64,000 bases of DNA from the NCBI RefSeq assembly GCF_964204645.1, contig NC_134030.1, positions 4,689,855-4,753,854 on the forward strand, read 5' to 3'. The stretch is from Tubulanus polymorphus (lineage: Eukaryota; Nemertea; Palaeonemertea; Tubulaniformes; Tubulanidae). Positions 41,020 through 54,858 of the stretch are shown one piece after another (position 1 is the stretch's first letter; every line of letters begins with the position of its first letter). The notes beneath the pieces are model-generated. The model saw only the letters and a list, made by a program, of their open reading frames with translations. It had not been told where the DNA came from and did no database searches. The translations under genes were made by a program, and so were the position numbers.

Positions 41020-42409
41020 AAGACACAATATCCGATATAACGATGAACCCGCTCATTTAGAACCATCATTAAAAGACTGAATGAAACTGAATGCGATATT
41101 TATTCATGGAATGATGTGAAAAGCGATAAAAAAGCGAATTAGATAATGCAGGAATATATGCAGATATACTGTATAAGCATTTCTAGCGTTATTCACGTTT
41201 ACAAATGAGAGGTTTCACTCTATTGGATTCCCGAATACATCTGAATCATCTCATTTCAATCGCTAAACAGTCTCCAAAAAATAAATTATTGTGTGATCGG
41301 CATAATTGTTTCGCTAGTATATGGAATTTGGTGTCTAATACAGGCTGATTCTTTATTTGCCATAAGTAGACAGAACTTTCTGAAAAAATACCCAAAGTAT
41401 TAACTTTGGAAATATTTCCAAAGTATAAGAATTTCACTGATCCCATATCGGCATTTAAACTACTCTACAATTGATATGACATGACACGACATGCGGCAAG
41501 GCCAGCAATAGTTGTGACATTTTCCAGCAGCACTTGCTACAACGACCTTCTGACTGAAGATATATATTCCGGATTTGATTAGGCTAGACTCGAGACACCA
41601 AAACAAGAAATCCTGTATCTCTTCTCCATCCAAACTTTGGTGATTCAAATTTCCGAATCTCATTACGAAGAATGTAATCTATCAATATCAATCATAAGAA
41701 AAATTTGAAAAAGAATTCCATTTTTAAGCCAAGGAAATCCTTCATGTCATCTGTAGCCGAACGGCCCGAAGTGCATGCAGCTGCTGCCCACCAGTACGTG
41801 CGCGGTGGCTCATTTTCTCAACATCTACGCTCAGAATATGGAACAGGTAATAAATGCTATTATGCACGATGAAAATTGCGGTGCCGAATCCCAACCGTGC
41901 ATTCACCTAAGATAAATATAGATATTTTACATGAATAAAATAGATATATATGTATATGCTGTAACCAATGAATTAATTAACTTCATGATTCGTGGAACGG
42001 ATATCTATACAGAAAAAAATATATAACAATTCTATAGGAAATCTAAATTACTCGTATCCAAATGACTGGATTATGAAATTTGTCACGAACGCCAAAACAC
42101 TGCGAAAAGGGTATTTTATCCTTCGTGTTATTTGATAATTATTTCATTGTACGAACCATGAAGTTAACTCTACCGAAGCGCCACCTACTGTGGAGCTAAG
42201 GCGTGCCGTGAGTCCTTATATGGGATTCTCTCAATATCCAAATTATTTTTTTTCCTACAGCTTAGATTCCAAATCGCTGCGAGCACAATCATTTCGTTTT
42301 GCAGATAGGTTCTTTTCTTTTGCTTACTCAAATCGAAAAGACATTACTAAAAATAATTATAATGATAATTTTCTCTGAAATCTGGGGTGTTTAAAAAAGT
42401 ATATTTAGC
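41020..42409. other. Intergenic, no gene seen
   Basis: 1.4 kb between the pantothenate kinase stop and the Ly6 gene's last exon, which is on the opposite strand. It presumably holds both 3' UTRs. No repeat family was recognised. Confidence 0.4.
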
Positions 42410-44210
42410 TTATCGAGAAAGGAATTTCATTAAACCCGCAATGCACACCATCAGCGACCAAGCAAATGGTAACGTGTTAGGGGCAGCATTTTCAGTCGCG
42501 GTTAGAGTGTTAACATTGCATCCATCGCTATCATCGCAACATTTCACGGTTACTTTAGTCACACCTGCTTGAAGCGGGCTCACTATTTCGCTCGGGCAGT
42601 TGTCGTAAGGAGCGCATCCTCTTAAGTAGAACTTGTCGGTTCCTTTCTTGTATATTGCAAACTGTAAAAAAAACATTCGTTCTCATGTATGCGATTGTAA
42701 ATTATGTATATACGGGGTCACGAATTCATGGGCGGTATAATCAATCTCAATTAAATAGTCGAAAAACATAGTCTCGAAACTTCTGACAACTAAATGAATC
42801 ATGAATCATATTAAAACTGAACTTAAAGTCTATATGGTTTTTATTAGTTCAAAGCCTATGTTCTGTCTTATTTTCAACATCGAATGGATATACTTACTAC
42901 GCATTGTTCAAAAGCATAACACGATTTCGGTGGCGGCGATTTTGCCTCTGCTACACAATTTGGAGACAGTGAATGTGTATTGATTTTTGCGTCAGTTATC
43001 CCGGTGATCTGACCTGAAACAGGCCCTGTTTGGTTCCCAGTCGTCCCGGCGCATTGGTAACATTTCTTGATAGTTGGAACTATTATTACAGAAAATGACA
43101 TGATAACAATGCATCTTACCACTCTCAAGATGGATTCTATAACTTTTTCGATGGGACACTGCGCGATAACATACACTTCATGCGTTTGAAGATTGACTGA
43201 CTAACCTGGCGGGGGTGTGTACCCAGAGCAGCCTGCAGCCGGACAGCAACCTTGTTTTACAGCTGTAATAACGCCCGGTAAGATAGCTTTCGAGCATTGC
43301 GCCTTGGGGACACATGCCTTGATGACAAGGGGTTCTGCGTTAAATGTGTATTCGGCTACCTAAAAAGACACATTGAACCTGGGCGATAAATATTTCCTGC
43401 ATTTCGATGGTGTCCCATTCTAAGAGTGCTACAGTTTCATCCAGTTTCCACAACGGGAGGATGAATTTTTTGGAAGTTGTCTAATGCTTGCGTGCCATGC
43501 TTGCGGATGGTTACGTTTTGAAATACCGATCCGCAACGATGACTGACTACAAATATTAACAATATAGAATCTTGATCTAAAGAATTACTACATTTTAACC
43601 TACCAGACATTCATCAGTTGCATTTGTGCAATTTGTAGCGGCAGCACTGGTACAATTCAGGTCGTATTGAAGCGCTGCAACTCCTGTGCCTGCAGTTGTG
43701 TTCACGTGGCTTGCCAAAGTCGTAGCCGCTGCCACTGTTGCTGCACTGGTTGTGTTTGACCAACATTGTCGACAACCTTTTCGAAAAAACAAACCATTTA
43801 TTTAATGGAAGCGAGTTCTGTGGTAGCGATTGAATTTTCTCCCGAGAGCTATTGGGGCCATTGAGAAAAAACTACTAATTTCCGGTTTGCATAAACTCAC
43901 TTTTTGCCTGGACTAGAATTCCAGTGCCTACAACTGAAAGAAGAAGTAAAACAAACAAATTTATGACATGAAGTGTCTTGCAGATGAAAACTTTCGTAAA
44001 ATGTAGAAGCTATATTGTTTTACATAACATACATAATATAAAAACCCTATTTCAATTATTTCTTCGGGCATCGATCTATTTCAAATCTTGCTTTCTTGTA
44101 AAATGAATATTTGCTTAATTCGATGAATAAAATCGTTTTTCTTTTATCTTTTCTTTCAATGTTCTCAACTCACCCAACAGTAACACGGTAATAATCCCTT
44201 TATTGTCCAT
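42410..44210 (-). CDS. Two-domain Ly6/uPAR GPI-anchored protein
   Basis: Six exons give 276 residues: 44210-44174, 43933-43901 (together the signal peptide, GIITVLLLVVGTGILVQA), 43776-43604, 43359-43206, 43079-42898, 42661-42410; phases match throughout. The first three-finger domain starts SCRQCW, includes several sequons and ends QGCCPAAGCSG. The second starts IKKCYQCAGTTGNQT and ends VKCCDDSDGCN, the classic CC....CN end of a Ly6 fold. A C-terminal hydrophobic tail (FAWSLMVCIAGLMKFL) after a small-residue stretch fits a GPI-attachment signal. Such proteins act at the cell surface as receptor modulators or adhesion proteins; the partner is unknown. Confidence 0.82.
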
Positions 44211-44944
44211 TCTTGTTGTTTTGTCTGCTTAGTTTAGTTAGTCCGTGTCCTTGCACTGCGCTGGTTAATGTGCGACAACGCCCTAATGGCGAATCATCGG
44301 CTTGATATACAGTTTACGAAAAAAAAAACAACCATACTCTAACGCATACTTCAAATACACTTCAAAATCATGTGATCGAGTTATGTGACTTCACGCAATA
44401 ACGTATGACGGAATTTCTTGAATTGTAATTGTATTATATTATATTCAGCAATATATAGATACCGCGGTACGCGATAGGAAACACCTTTTTGGTAAATCTA
44501 TTTACAGATCGTTAGATTTCGGTTGAACATCATGATTGATTCTTCTTTTGAATGGCCGTGAAAGATGTTAAAATATGGTAGAAGCCATAAAATACGTCGA
44601 GTGTAAGAGAAAGCTATTAATGGGTAATACCGAGACATTCTGGTCAATTATTGCGTCTTCGTGACTTCTTGTTCTGGGAGTAAACTTTCATTCTGCGTAA
44701 AATCAACCTCTGTCCAGAAATATATTTTCATTTTCAACTCGAGGGCTCGACAGTTCAAAACGAAATTGAAAATTCGCTCAACTAACTAAATACTTGAGAA
44801 AAAATTTAGAGTCTTGTCGTTTCAGGTGTTTAAATCTGGAATGAAAAATCCAATCGTTTTGTGGGTCAGGTACTATCATACTGGAATGTATGATTAAATA
44901 AGGGTTAACGCTCAATATAGGATAAGTGTAATTATCGAAACCTA

Positions 44945-44993
<49 letters not shown>

Positions 44994-45913
44994 CGGTCAA
45001 GATGATCTCAACTAAGACGAGTGGGCCTATACGTTTTTCGCTAAACGTGGGTAAATTTTGTTTTCCCTGTCACTCATTTTGTGATCCCACATTCCACATT
45101 AACACAACCGAAACCAACAAACAATTATTTGTCATGTCCCTGGCGAGTCGCTATCCCAATTAAATCGAAAAGATTAGCACGAAACTGATTTCAAGGTGAT
45201 AATTCGGCTTAAATTAGTTAGAATATATAGAGAATTTCAATAAGAATAGAATTTTAGATAATAGAGAGGCAAAGGATGACATCGTGAAATTAACGAAAAA
45301 TGTTTGTAGCCGAGATAGGATACAAAAAACTTCCGTGAAGAAAGTGCTCGAAAACTGAGGATGTAAAACAATAGTAATACTTTTCATTATCATTCACCCG
45401 ATGAAGCACATTAGTAGCGAAAGCCCGCGCGTCAAATCAAATAACTCCACCCAGTTAATACGGCTCCTCTACGAATCTGCTTTGAACGCATGCTTGTAGA
45501 TATAAGCTAAAAAAACAAGACACTCGTTTTTAGTATTATTCAAGTTTATTGAACAATGATAAGTATTGAAAATATGAATGCAAATAAGGAATCGGACAGT
45601 CGTTTCTAAAGTTGAAATTACGGCCCCTGGCGGAGCGTGTCAGGGGACCGAATATCATATCAAATGCAAAATACGTTCATTCGGCATCGCCCGTGAATGA
45701 CTTTGGAAACGTTTGGGCCAGAGTACGATCAACTTAGGCAATAACGCGATACAACGGGATGCTACATTCGCTATAATCTCAGCCAGTAAAAACAATTCGG
45801 TCTCGTTATTCTAAATCCCCATTCATAAAAACACATCACAATATCGATCGTCATGAAGGTCTTTAAGTTCAGTAAATAGCCGATCGATTATTGTAACATA
45901 TCAGAAGTCCGAT
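44211..45913. other. Intergenic, no gene seen
   Basis: 1.7 kb holding a short (AT)n tract and a CGATGAAGC...GCGAAAGC sequence (45399-45425). It contains the Ly6 promoter region and the presumed 3' UTR of the methyltransferase gene. Confidence 0.4.
44948..44990. repeat. (AT)n microsatellite, about 43 bp
   Basis: A TA dinucleotide run. Confidence 0.95.
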
Positions 45914-47268
45914 CTAGTAGGTTGAAGTCGAAGAAACATTACTATTTTTACTATGAGGAAAGAATTTCGTGTTTATGAAACCCATATCTGCTTGCCATCG
46001 ATAGTTATCGCTATTAGTATTGAATATCTTATTCAGGACATAGAACGGACGGAATCCAATTTCTAGGGTTTTTTTCATATCTGCAGCGTACTGCCCCATG
46101 CTGAATCGTTTTTCTCCGAATACGTGGTATTCGACTAGGTACTGTTTTACGATGTTTATCGTACCGTCTGACAATATATTATGCAGGACGTCGAATTCTG
46201 TGCCTTCGATATCGATTTTAAAGAAGTCGATAATCCTCTGAAAATACAACAAATCAACGAATAAATCGAATAAGGAATTCTTGAAATACGATTTTATGAT
46301 TTACGTTTTTGAAATGAAGGATTCGAACCTGAATGATCATATATGACATAATTCCGATATATCGGAAAGAGAATTGCAACGAACATCTTCGTTCTTTTGA
46401 ACTTACGTTCTCCCGTTTTACCATTTTCAGAATGGATCTTACAGTTCGAACCTTCCATACTTGATCTGATTCGACGTATTCATCCTTTCTCGGAATAAAA
46501 CTATCAGTGTCTGATCCACCAACTCCCAGATCGTAAAACCAGACTTTTTTCGAATGTCTATGATCCGGTTTATTCATGCTATGATTAGGACGAAAAAACA
46601 AAATATAAAGAACATGTAATTTGCGTGTGAACGCGCTCTCTAATTAGGCACGGTCCAAATTTGGCCAGAGCCTGATCGGTGTCAATTTAGCCTGGGCCAA
46701 ATCTTCTCCGTGTGATCGCGGCTATAGAAATGTCTTAATCGCACATTAATTTTTGGTACGCGTAAAATCAATTTACGGGTATTGCTTATTACGGGTTTTA
46801 CTACCTCGGATCAAACGCGTAGACTTCACATCCGAATTTTTCCATTTGATCATCAAACTGCCATAAATTAGCGATCCTGCGTCAGATAGAAATAAGAAAC
46901 AAAATATGATATATAAAATATATGCGCCGGGTAACCCCGGAAGCCTTCTTTGTGCTATAGGGATCGGGACACACGTGTTTCGAGTTCTGGAAACAGTGCG
47001 GAATAGTTGAATGAAATATCAAGTGCCCAACACACACGAGGCCCGGAACGCTCGGAAACATGTTTCCGTCTGCTGTTTCCGTGTTTCAATGCGTCGTTTA
47101 AGTTGGGCTTAATCAAGCTATTACTACATTACGTACCCGAATGAAAGAGCCAAACAACCAGGTTTAGGTGCAAACGGTTCATCGTGACAAACGTACCAGC
47201 TTCCTTCTCCACCCTCGCCATAAATTTTACGATTTTTACACGTATACATGGGGCCTTTATTCATGTAC
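45914..47268 (-). CDS. METTL24-like methyltransferase, 3' exons
   Basis: The C-terminal part of a putative SAM-dependent methyltransferase. Exons: 47268-47137 (GEGSWYVCHDEPFAPKPGC ending LSFG), 46876-46805 (IANLWQFDDQMEKFGCEVYAFDP), 46578-46407 (HSKKVWFYDLGVGGSDTD), 46237-45914 (IIDFFKIDIEGTEFDVL, then VEYHVFGEKR). Splice phases join SFG|I and DP|S correctly. The CEVYAFDPS and FKIDIEG motifs are the SAM-pocket and post-motif strands seen in METTL24 and FkbM-related families. Animal members usually have an N-terminal signal anchor; that part was not located upstream of 47268, so the 5' end is missing from this model. The substrate is unknown. Confidence 0.75.
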
Positions 47269-47429
47269 CTAGTGTTAGAAAACAACGCAATCCATCAATG
47301 TAATAACACTAATTGTTATAATTGCTCACTCTTCTGAACCCTCTAGCTTACTCATATAAACTCTCCTGAAATTATCAAAAATCATCAACTTTCATTTCCT
47401 TCCCCTTTATTTCTTCATTTCCCTATCGT

Positions 47430-47625
47430 TTTTTTCCCTGGGTGCTTGCGACAGCGGCCTAAAGGCTTTGCTTGGCCCACACTGAAAGCTACTGTTCTCT
47501 CTCTCTTTTTATAATTGTGCTTTGTTTAAAAAAATTGTAAATTTTATTTTCTCTCAACCTGTGTACATAGCCTGTCATGCTTTCTGTGAAATAAATTTGA
47601 ACTTGAACTTGAACTTGAACGCATT
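47430..47625 (+). mobile_element. Truncated LINE-type 3' end
   Basis: The segment contains GCGGCCTAAAGGCTTTGC, a CT run, and ends CTGTGAAATAAATTTGAAC followed by a short TTGAAC tandem tail (47596-47620). AATAAA plus a simple tandem tail is typical of 5'-truncated non-LTR retrotransposons. No coding part remains. Confidence 0.5.
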
Positions 47626-48516
47626 GTTAGAACTATACGATATACACGGAAGCATAGATACATTGAGTTTAGAGGCTAACAGAAATATTAATCATCCGCT
47701 CTATAAAACACACACACCCTTTGATTAAAGCCTCGCCTTCCCACCATTTCAGCGCAGATACACTTCCTGAAGAATAAAGCGAAAGAAATATTTCGAGATG
47801 TTTTCGCGGGGGTGAACCTAGATATTTTGAATTGGACAACACCTCCTAGGCCTTGTACATACATTACAGTACACGAAGAGCGAACACAGATAATGGGGTT
47901 TGGGCCCTCCCCAAGTGAGTATGTATACACATAATCGTATGAAGCTTTTATTCGATAAAAAATAGCGATTAAATGCGCGATAAAGAGTAATAGAAATTGA
48001 GGAAAAAATTCTTTTCATTGATTTATAAAAAAATGGCAAATGAATAAAACTTTGAATGTAACGCATATTTCCAGAATAGATAAAATGTATGTGCACAATC
48101 GATCTGCCGTTATTTACTCATCTGTCATTATCGTTATTATTTTAAACAGCTTTAGCAAATGTAATACGTGCATTCTTTCGACAAAATGTGCATTATCCTG
48201 GTGATACAAAATGTTACCTTACCGGGTTGTTGAGCTTCTGTAGACTTAGCACCAGCTAGATTGATAATGGCATACCGTAACGTCGATTCTTTACTTAGCA
48301 ATTGCTGTGTCGTTAGAAAAATATAAAGAAAACCGAGTTTACGCGAAGCATCCAACCCGGAACATGTGTCACATTAAGACGATTGATAAGTCTTGGCTTT
48401 CGTGTCAGCTGACACTATATGAAAGTTAAAGAAAATATGTGAATAATTCTGAATTCCCAATGGTGGACGGCACCATTCGGTAGGAGGGCAGAAGTCGCGG
48501 TTGTCGAGTGTCTAAA

Positions 48517-49211
48517 GCCGGGCGTAGGTTGGCCTTGCGACGCGACGCGATCGTCGCGTTGCGTCATAAGTGGCCGCGCAAGTCGGTTGCGATGCGGTTT
48601 TCAGCGACTGTGTGCGACTAGTTGCTGCACGGTCGCGTCGCGTCGCAGAAAGTAGAACATGTGCGACTCATTGCGACTGGCGTCGCTGGCAGTCGCAACC
48701 CCGCAAGGTAGCGTAGGTCGGTGAGTCGTTGCGACGCGAACGTCGCTGGCGGTCGCAGTGAGTCGCAAGCCGTCGCAAGGCCGACCTACGCCCGCCTTAA
48801 GAGGAGTGGGTAAACCTATAGAAAAGTTCGTATTTCGCATCCAAATGGCTAGAGTTATACTTGATCAAAAGCTGCCACTTGGATGCGAAATAACTACTTA
48901 TCTATAGGTTTACCCGCTCGCTTAAGGCGGGCTTAGGTCGGCCTTGCGACGGCTTGCAACTCACTGCGACCGCCAGCGACGATCGCGTCGCAACGACCAA
49001 CCGACCTACGCTACTGCCAGCGACACCAGTCGCAATGAGTCGCACATATTCTACTTTCTGCGACGCGACGCGACGCGACCGTCACAACCGACCTGCGTGC
49101 TGTTGCGACTGGCAGCAAGTAGTCGCACACAGTTGCTGACAACCGCATCGCAACCGACTTGCGCGGCCACTTGTGACGCAACGCGACGATCGCGTCGCGT
49201 CGCAAGGCCGA
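48517..49211. mobile_element. GC-rich 0.7-kb palindrome (foldback element)
   Basis: Two arms of roughly 330 bp are reverse complements around a loop of about 35 bp (near 48845-48880). The arms are packed with GTCGC/GCGAC pentamers, far richer in GC than the flanks. Each arm is itself nested: it opens GTAGGTTGGCCTTGCGAC (left) and closes CGTCGCAAGGCCGACCTACG. The inner flanks share GGGTAAACCTATAG / CTATAGGTTTACCC and TTTCGCATCCAA / TTGGATGCGAAA. No transposase is present. It is most likely a foldback or MITE-type element; a transcript through it would form a long hairpin. Confidence 0.85.
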
Positions 49212-52200
49212 ATTGTACCGACCGCCATGGGAATTTAGATTTATTTACATACATAAGTTCGATAACTCGTCTCGCCGATGCAATAACGATAATTTGATAT
49301 AGATCCTGCACTGTCACCGATTGAGTAAATATGATTCCGATAAACGATATGAGATACAGATTAAGTGTAGATTACTGTATAATTCTTTGATGACGTACGT
49401 GTACAAAAACTGCCACAACCATGAAAGATATAAGCGCAAGTATGACCACTACTTTTCTAGACAACTGAAAAGACATCCTGCTATCACTCTTATTCCTCAG
49501 CGTAATGAAATCTGTAAAATGATGAGAATGAAAAAGAAATTCCAGCTGTCACCCGAAGTCACAGTCATGTTATTGTCAATCTTAGAGCGTATATAAGTCT
49601 ACATGTCCCGGCAGTTTCCATTTCTGATGGTAAACTATAGTAGTTGTTGTTTTATCTATATTGAGACCTTAGATAAAGACACATTATAGAATCAGCTATC
49701 ATAGAAAATACTGTCAATTCTAATACAGGTTTCTCCCTATAACAAACTCTAATAGAATATATACATATCATCTTGTATGAACATATGATATTAAGTATGC
49801 CCCCGACCTTCCTTGGTAATAACTGTATTTTCAAATCACGTAATGCATTATTATATCATTCTAGTTACTCTGATGATGGAGTTTAGATCCGAAAATCCGA
49901 AACTGTCAGACAATAGACGGTTCGATATGAACTTTGGGTTTTTACGTGTGATTAATATTAGTCTTCAAGTCGCCCGTGCCCGTTTAACTTCAAACAAATA
50001 TATGTCTTACCTGAATCACGCAGGTTCTAACAGATAGAGCCACAGGTTTTAACAGATAGGCCATGTATCTACGTCTGATGTCACGTGGTTATTTATCTAT
50101 TGAAATTCAGTATTGATCATTGCCTCTGAAACTATACTGGAAAATATGGTGCCGATTCTACAAATGATGTCACATACTTGCATTCTTCTGCAAATATTAG
50201 AACACAAGTCATTCTTATATTCAAAATGTGATGCTAAGATTCATCATTTTCCATTTTTGTGGCATTTAGGGTTCATATGAAATTCCGTGTTGTAATTGAT
50301 GCTCCAGTCATAAGTCTGACATTTGATAATGATATTATTGACCTTATTATCGGTAGACAGATTTTATGTCGATACCGGAACACAGATGGATCGGTTCATT
50401 CGCGTTCACACACTCATTAACTTTCGTACCTGGAACTGTCCAATTGGAACGAACCAAATCACAGTGCGCTAAATTGGCAACATGTAGTTATGACTTGCCC
50501 CACAAGGTGTCGCCGTGAGTACTTTAACCCGAGATTCGTTGAGTCCCCTGACTGTTATTCATTCAAAAAACTTTTTATGACAGCAGTTTATCATTATATT
50601 TGGACACATCAATCAATTGTGAATTCTAGGACATTTTCAAAACAATTAAAAGGGCAACACACACGATAGACATATCTGTTTGCCTACATTCTAAGGCGAT
50701 GTAGAAATTAAATGTTGTGTGAAAACTAGAAAACGAGAGTCCATGATTTATCGTTTTAGATTCCATGTTTTATCATAATAGTAAATCTGAGTAGTCATGA
50801 TAGTCCAGAAGCTTATCAGTATAGCGCCTTGGACCAACGATGCTTCAACTTAAAGCTTGATAGATTACGATTTTGGACCGGTAAAATAAGTGTTAATGAC
50901 AGGAAAATACGTAAGGAACTCACAATCAAAATCAATTAATTCGAAGTTTCGAGTTATCCATGTCTGAGTTAGGCGAGGTTTACAATAGAATGAATATCTT
51001 TGACAGGGTCATTTTCCATTCCGTCAACCCGATCAAATCATTACGGGGGGAGGGGGGTGCAGCGACGGCCTTTTATCGACTTGACTATAAAGGGGACTGG
51101 GAACTGAGCAGACAACAACGGAGGAAAAATCGATGAACAACGTTGAAAAATTGCTATACAATTTCTTAGAATTTTTTATTTTTACTCTTCATTTAAATAA
51201 TTACAATATATTTCATTACATTTACATACACATATATAGGTCGTGTATATGTATAATTACACACGATTGATAGAACAACACTTACAGCATATACACAATA
51301 CCAGTTACTATTGTAAACAAAACTCGGCTGCTAAGAAAAAACCAATCTCGATGACAACTTCAGCCAAATTAAATAGCAATCTTGTTTATCGATATCTTCA
51401 AATCTAAAAACTCGAAGTAATTCCGAGGTTTATTGTATTTCGATTTAGGCAATGATATCGCCATCTTGAAGTTGCAATCAAAAAACTGAATGCACAAAAA
51501 TGAAATTAAAGTCTTAATAAAACAACATATTAATCAAACACATATCGGATACCGAGTCCCATTTTCAGAGGCAAGTCAAGGCAATTAATTGTTCTATAGT
51601 TCTATCAACGCTCGGCAGCTGTAATAATATCAATAAAAAACTACATTGTACATACAAAAAGCAAACCATTGTTCACAACCTTTTGTAAAATGAGGTATTT
51701 AAAATATTAACGAGGGCAAATATATGTGACTTACATAATCAAAAAAATGTCATCAGGCTATTGCAAAGTGTGGATGAGTTTACTAACGAGCAAAATCTTA
51801 AAATTAAGCTTCTTGGTTGGATGATAATTGAACGAAGGTTTGGGACCCGACTCTAAAAGAACATGTAGTTGAAAAGTACTAAGAAAAAGGAAAGCAACTT
51901 TTAAGGTTATCAAGTAACCAGCTCAAACACTGCATGAACAAGCAATCATACTACAAAAGTACAAACTAACTTAGGTTAACTTAGTCACTTTCATTCATCC
52001 TTCTGACCATAGACTACAGAAGAATTCCTCTTCTATGGTCATGTTCTGACTGTTGTGTCATGTTGTTTGAATTTCGGCTTTAATTCAGTATTAACCTTGG
52101 GAGTATCATCGATAAAAAAATAATTGATCTGCTAAGGAAACAGGTTGTTCTGTTCATTCACTATCAAGCAGTTATTGTTACATTCAGTGGTAGCAGCATT

Positions 52201-54858
52201 TTTTTTAGATTTTTATCTATTACTTGTATAAACTGTTAAAACTACATTGTGAATATTCTTTCTTTATTTTCTTTATCAATATGTCATTATCATTATGCAT
52301 TGAATTAAAAATCAACCACTCTCTGTAAAATGCTTCGAAATGTTCAGCACAGTAAAAAATGATCCAAATAAGAGCCAAAAATCAAGAAAACTGATATCAG
52401 TAACTTGGAAACACAGTAAAAATAGATATAAATGCAATTGTCAATTACTCTGTAAGTAAGTACAATCATTGTTTTAAAAAGATTATCTATCGGTCAAAGA
52501 TTCAAATGTAGTGAAATTCGCCCGATCGCTCTGCGTGCATAAATACAATGCTGAATTCTCTTCAACATTAAAAATGTAGCAACAATAAGTAGATACGAAT
52601 TTAGAAGATTGCACCAAAAAGTCAAAATGCAAAGGCCACCCTGCCCTACCCCAACCTTTGTAAGTATCTAAAATCAACTAATGAATTGAATGAGTAATAA
52701 ATCAATCTCTTAGAAACTAATCTCATATTATTCAGAATAATTGCCATAAACGTCACTTTCAGATCAAAAATTAGATACAAACACCAGGGGCCAGTTGCAC
52801 AGTCGTGACTTAAGTCCAAAAAGGGTCTTAAATCTTAAGACTGATCTTAAGTTGTTAGATTGGCTATAGAACTAAGTTGGTCTTAGACTGGTCTTAAGTC
52901 TAAGCCATGACTATGCAACCGGCCCCAGGGCCCAGTTGCACAGTCATGCCTTAAGTCCAAAAGTGGTCTTAAATCTTAAGACTGGTCTTAAATCTTAAGA
53001 CTGGTCTTAAGTTGTTAGATCGAGTATAGAACTTAGTTGGTCTTAGACCAGTCTTAAATCGAAGCCATGACTATGCAACTGGCCCCAGAGTGTTATATCA
53101 AAACCAGGGTGATTTCAAAATCGTATAACTATGAAGTGATTACCGATGCAACATTTAAACTGCAGCCGGACACATAGCTACAGCCAGCATTTATACAGAA
53201 ACACACTTGACACGTTTACTTGTACAGACTAGAATCAAATAATATCACCAACATTTAGATCACTATGTACACTACAGGTGGCAGCACCACTTGATCAGAA
53301 AATGTCGACTTACGATGGAAATGAAACATTTTATGTACACAATTCTTTCTATGATGGTTTAAATGCTCGGTTTTTCTATCAGATATTTCTCCATATACAT
53401 ATATCGTATTAAAGCATTCATTCGAACCATTCACTCTCAATGTCACATGAACAGTGTTGTTTTTCAGAAAATACGATGCACACCTTATCGTTGCGAAGAT
53501 ATTTCATACCTCCATGAAAAAAATAACATACAATTTCTAAATTCATGATTTCATTCGTTGTATAATAAATTACAAATATGTAAATACGATGATTCCGCCC
53601 CATAACCTTACTGCAGTGATCAGCGGTACTCGCATACTGAATATCCAACCACAATTACACTGTAGACAACATCAATTTGTACAATTGTTTTTTAAGTACT
53701 GTTTCCGCAGGAGTGCCAACAAGCTCTGCATTGACTTCAAACTTCCGATCCATATCATGTCAATGTTGTACTTAATTGAAGAGTCGAGCTTTCCCGTCTA
53801 TGAACCTCTAGAGAGATCTTTTATTTACAAATGCTGTTTGCATGCTTGGGATGTACCGGTAGTGTCCTTGTGAAGAGATTGGACTTAATCGTATAGATCA
53901 TTTACAAATGAATATCAATGTCGCTTTTTGTTAAAGCTCTGATCGAGACAGGATTACAGCAGTCAAGAGGTTAACAGAGATTCATAGAGATCGCAACGAC
54001 CAAGATCAAAAATCCAGTCATAGTAATATAGACATTCAGACCCAACGCCACAGTTGTTGGTTTGGTCTGACTGTAATGTCAGTTCATTTTCAAGTAGTTG
54101 TCTGACGGCTGTGGAACTGGATCCAAAAGAGTTAACAATAGGAAGTCAACGAACAATACAAAGCTATGTGCATGAGCCACCTCTATATGAACATCTACAG
54201 CATTTAGTTCTAATGATATATTATTATGCACCGACATTGCGCGTAGTAAAAAAAAAGAAGAAACAAGCTTTAAAATCCGATAACAACAAAAATCTTAAAA
54301 TGCCAACAACATACGCCTTTTTATGGATTGTTGAATGATATGTTTAAAAAAAACAACCATCGATCTACACATACATAATATATAAAATATTGTGTACTGA
54401 ACTTTAACAGCGGACAACTGCACACATACAGTTACCAGCTACAAAGCGAGAGAGATGAGTTACATTTCTTTCAAAGGCCCAATATAAAATTGAAATGCCC
54501 TCTCTACATCAGGTTTTAAGATACGAGATTCATGTCTTTTTCGATTGCTGCGCAAAAAAATCTGTTCACCACCAGACAATTCAGCGAAGATTGAGATTCA
54601 TTTCAATGAGTGATCTTTGCGGACGCAAAACTGCAGATGTTACGATTCAGTAACCGGTAGTTTGATTGATTGTACCCGGCTGTTATCCGTTGACACTAAT
54701 TTGCGACGCATATTCATACCAAAAATCGGACATCGTTTATTTCACTACGGGGGCACCGTGTTTCGATCGCATCGCTAATGGCTGCCTGATCGTCGTACTG
54801 AAACACGCGAGCTACATCGACGGCACACGATATCGACGTCATGCCATCTATAGACTTT
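49212..54858. other. 5.6-kb region without recognised gene
   Basis: Only short frames without domain features are present. It holds the paired MITEs at 52787-53086. Part of it, upstream in plus coordinates of 54859, is expected to be the 3' UTR of the Ihog-like gene; minus-strand AATAAA-like signals are frequent in the AT-rich 51.2-52.4 kb stretch, so its end cannot be fixed. Confidence 0.45.
52787..53086. mobile_element. Two tandem MITE copies, GGGGCCAGTTGCA termini
   Basis: Copy 1 is 52787-52926 and copy 2 is 52928-53086, nearly abutting. Each begins GGGCCAGTTGCACAGTC or GGGCCCAGTTGCACAGTC and ends GACTATGCAACYGGCCCC, forming terminal inverted repeats. Inside are CTTAAG-rich inverted pieces (GTCTTAAATCTTAAGAC); copy 2 has that block doubled. 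They encode nothing. Confidence 0.85.

Noticed and set aside
48152-48355. Possible first exon of the methyltransferase gene
   Set aside because: The frame contains no ATG (its first codon is TTG), there is no acceptor upstream, and the hydrophobic stretch is short; not enough to join it to 47268.
48601-49317. Open frames on both strands in the GC-rich palindrome
   Set aside because: They arise from the GTCGC/GCGAC repeats and are mirrored in both arms; low-complexity Arg/Ala/Thr products.
49321-49596. 91-codon plus-strand frame rich in Lys/Arg
   Set aside because: Starts with TTG, no recognised domain, no splice partner; likely chance.
54054-54338. 94-codon plus-strand frame with a Lys run
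   Set aside because: No domain, AT-rich, lies in the presumed 3' UTR of the minus-strand receptor gene.
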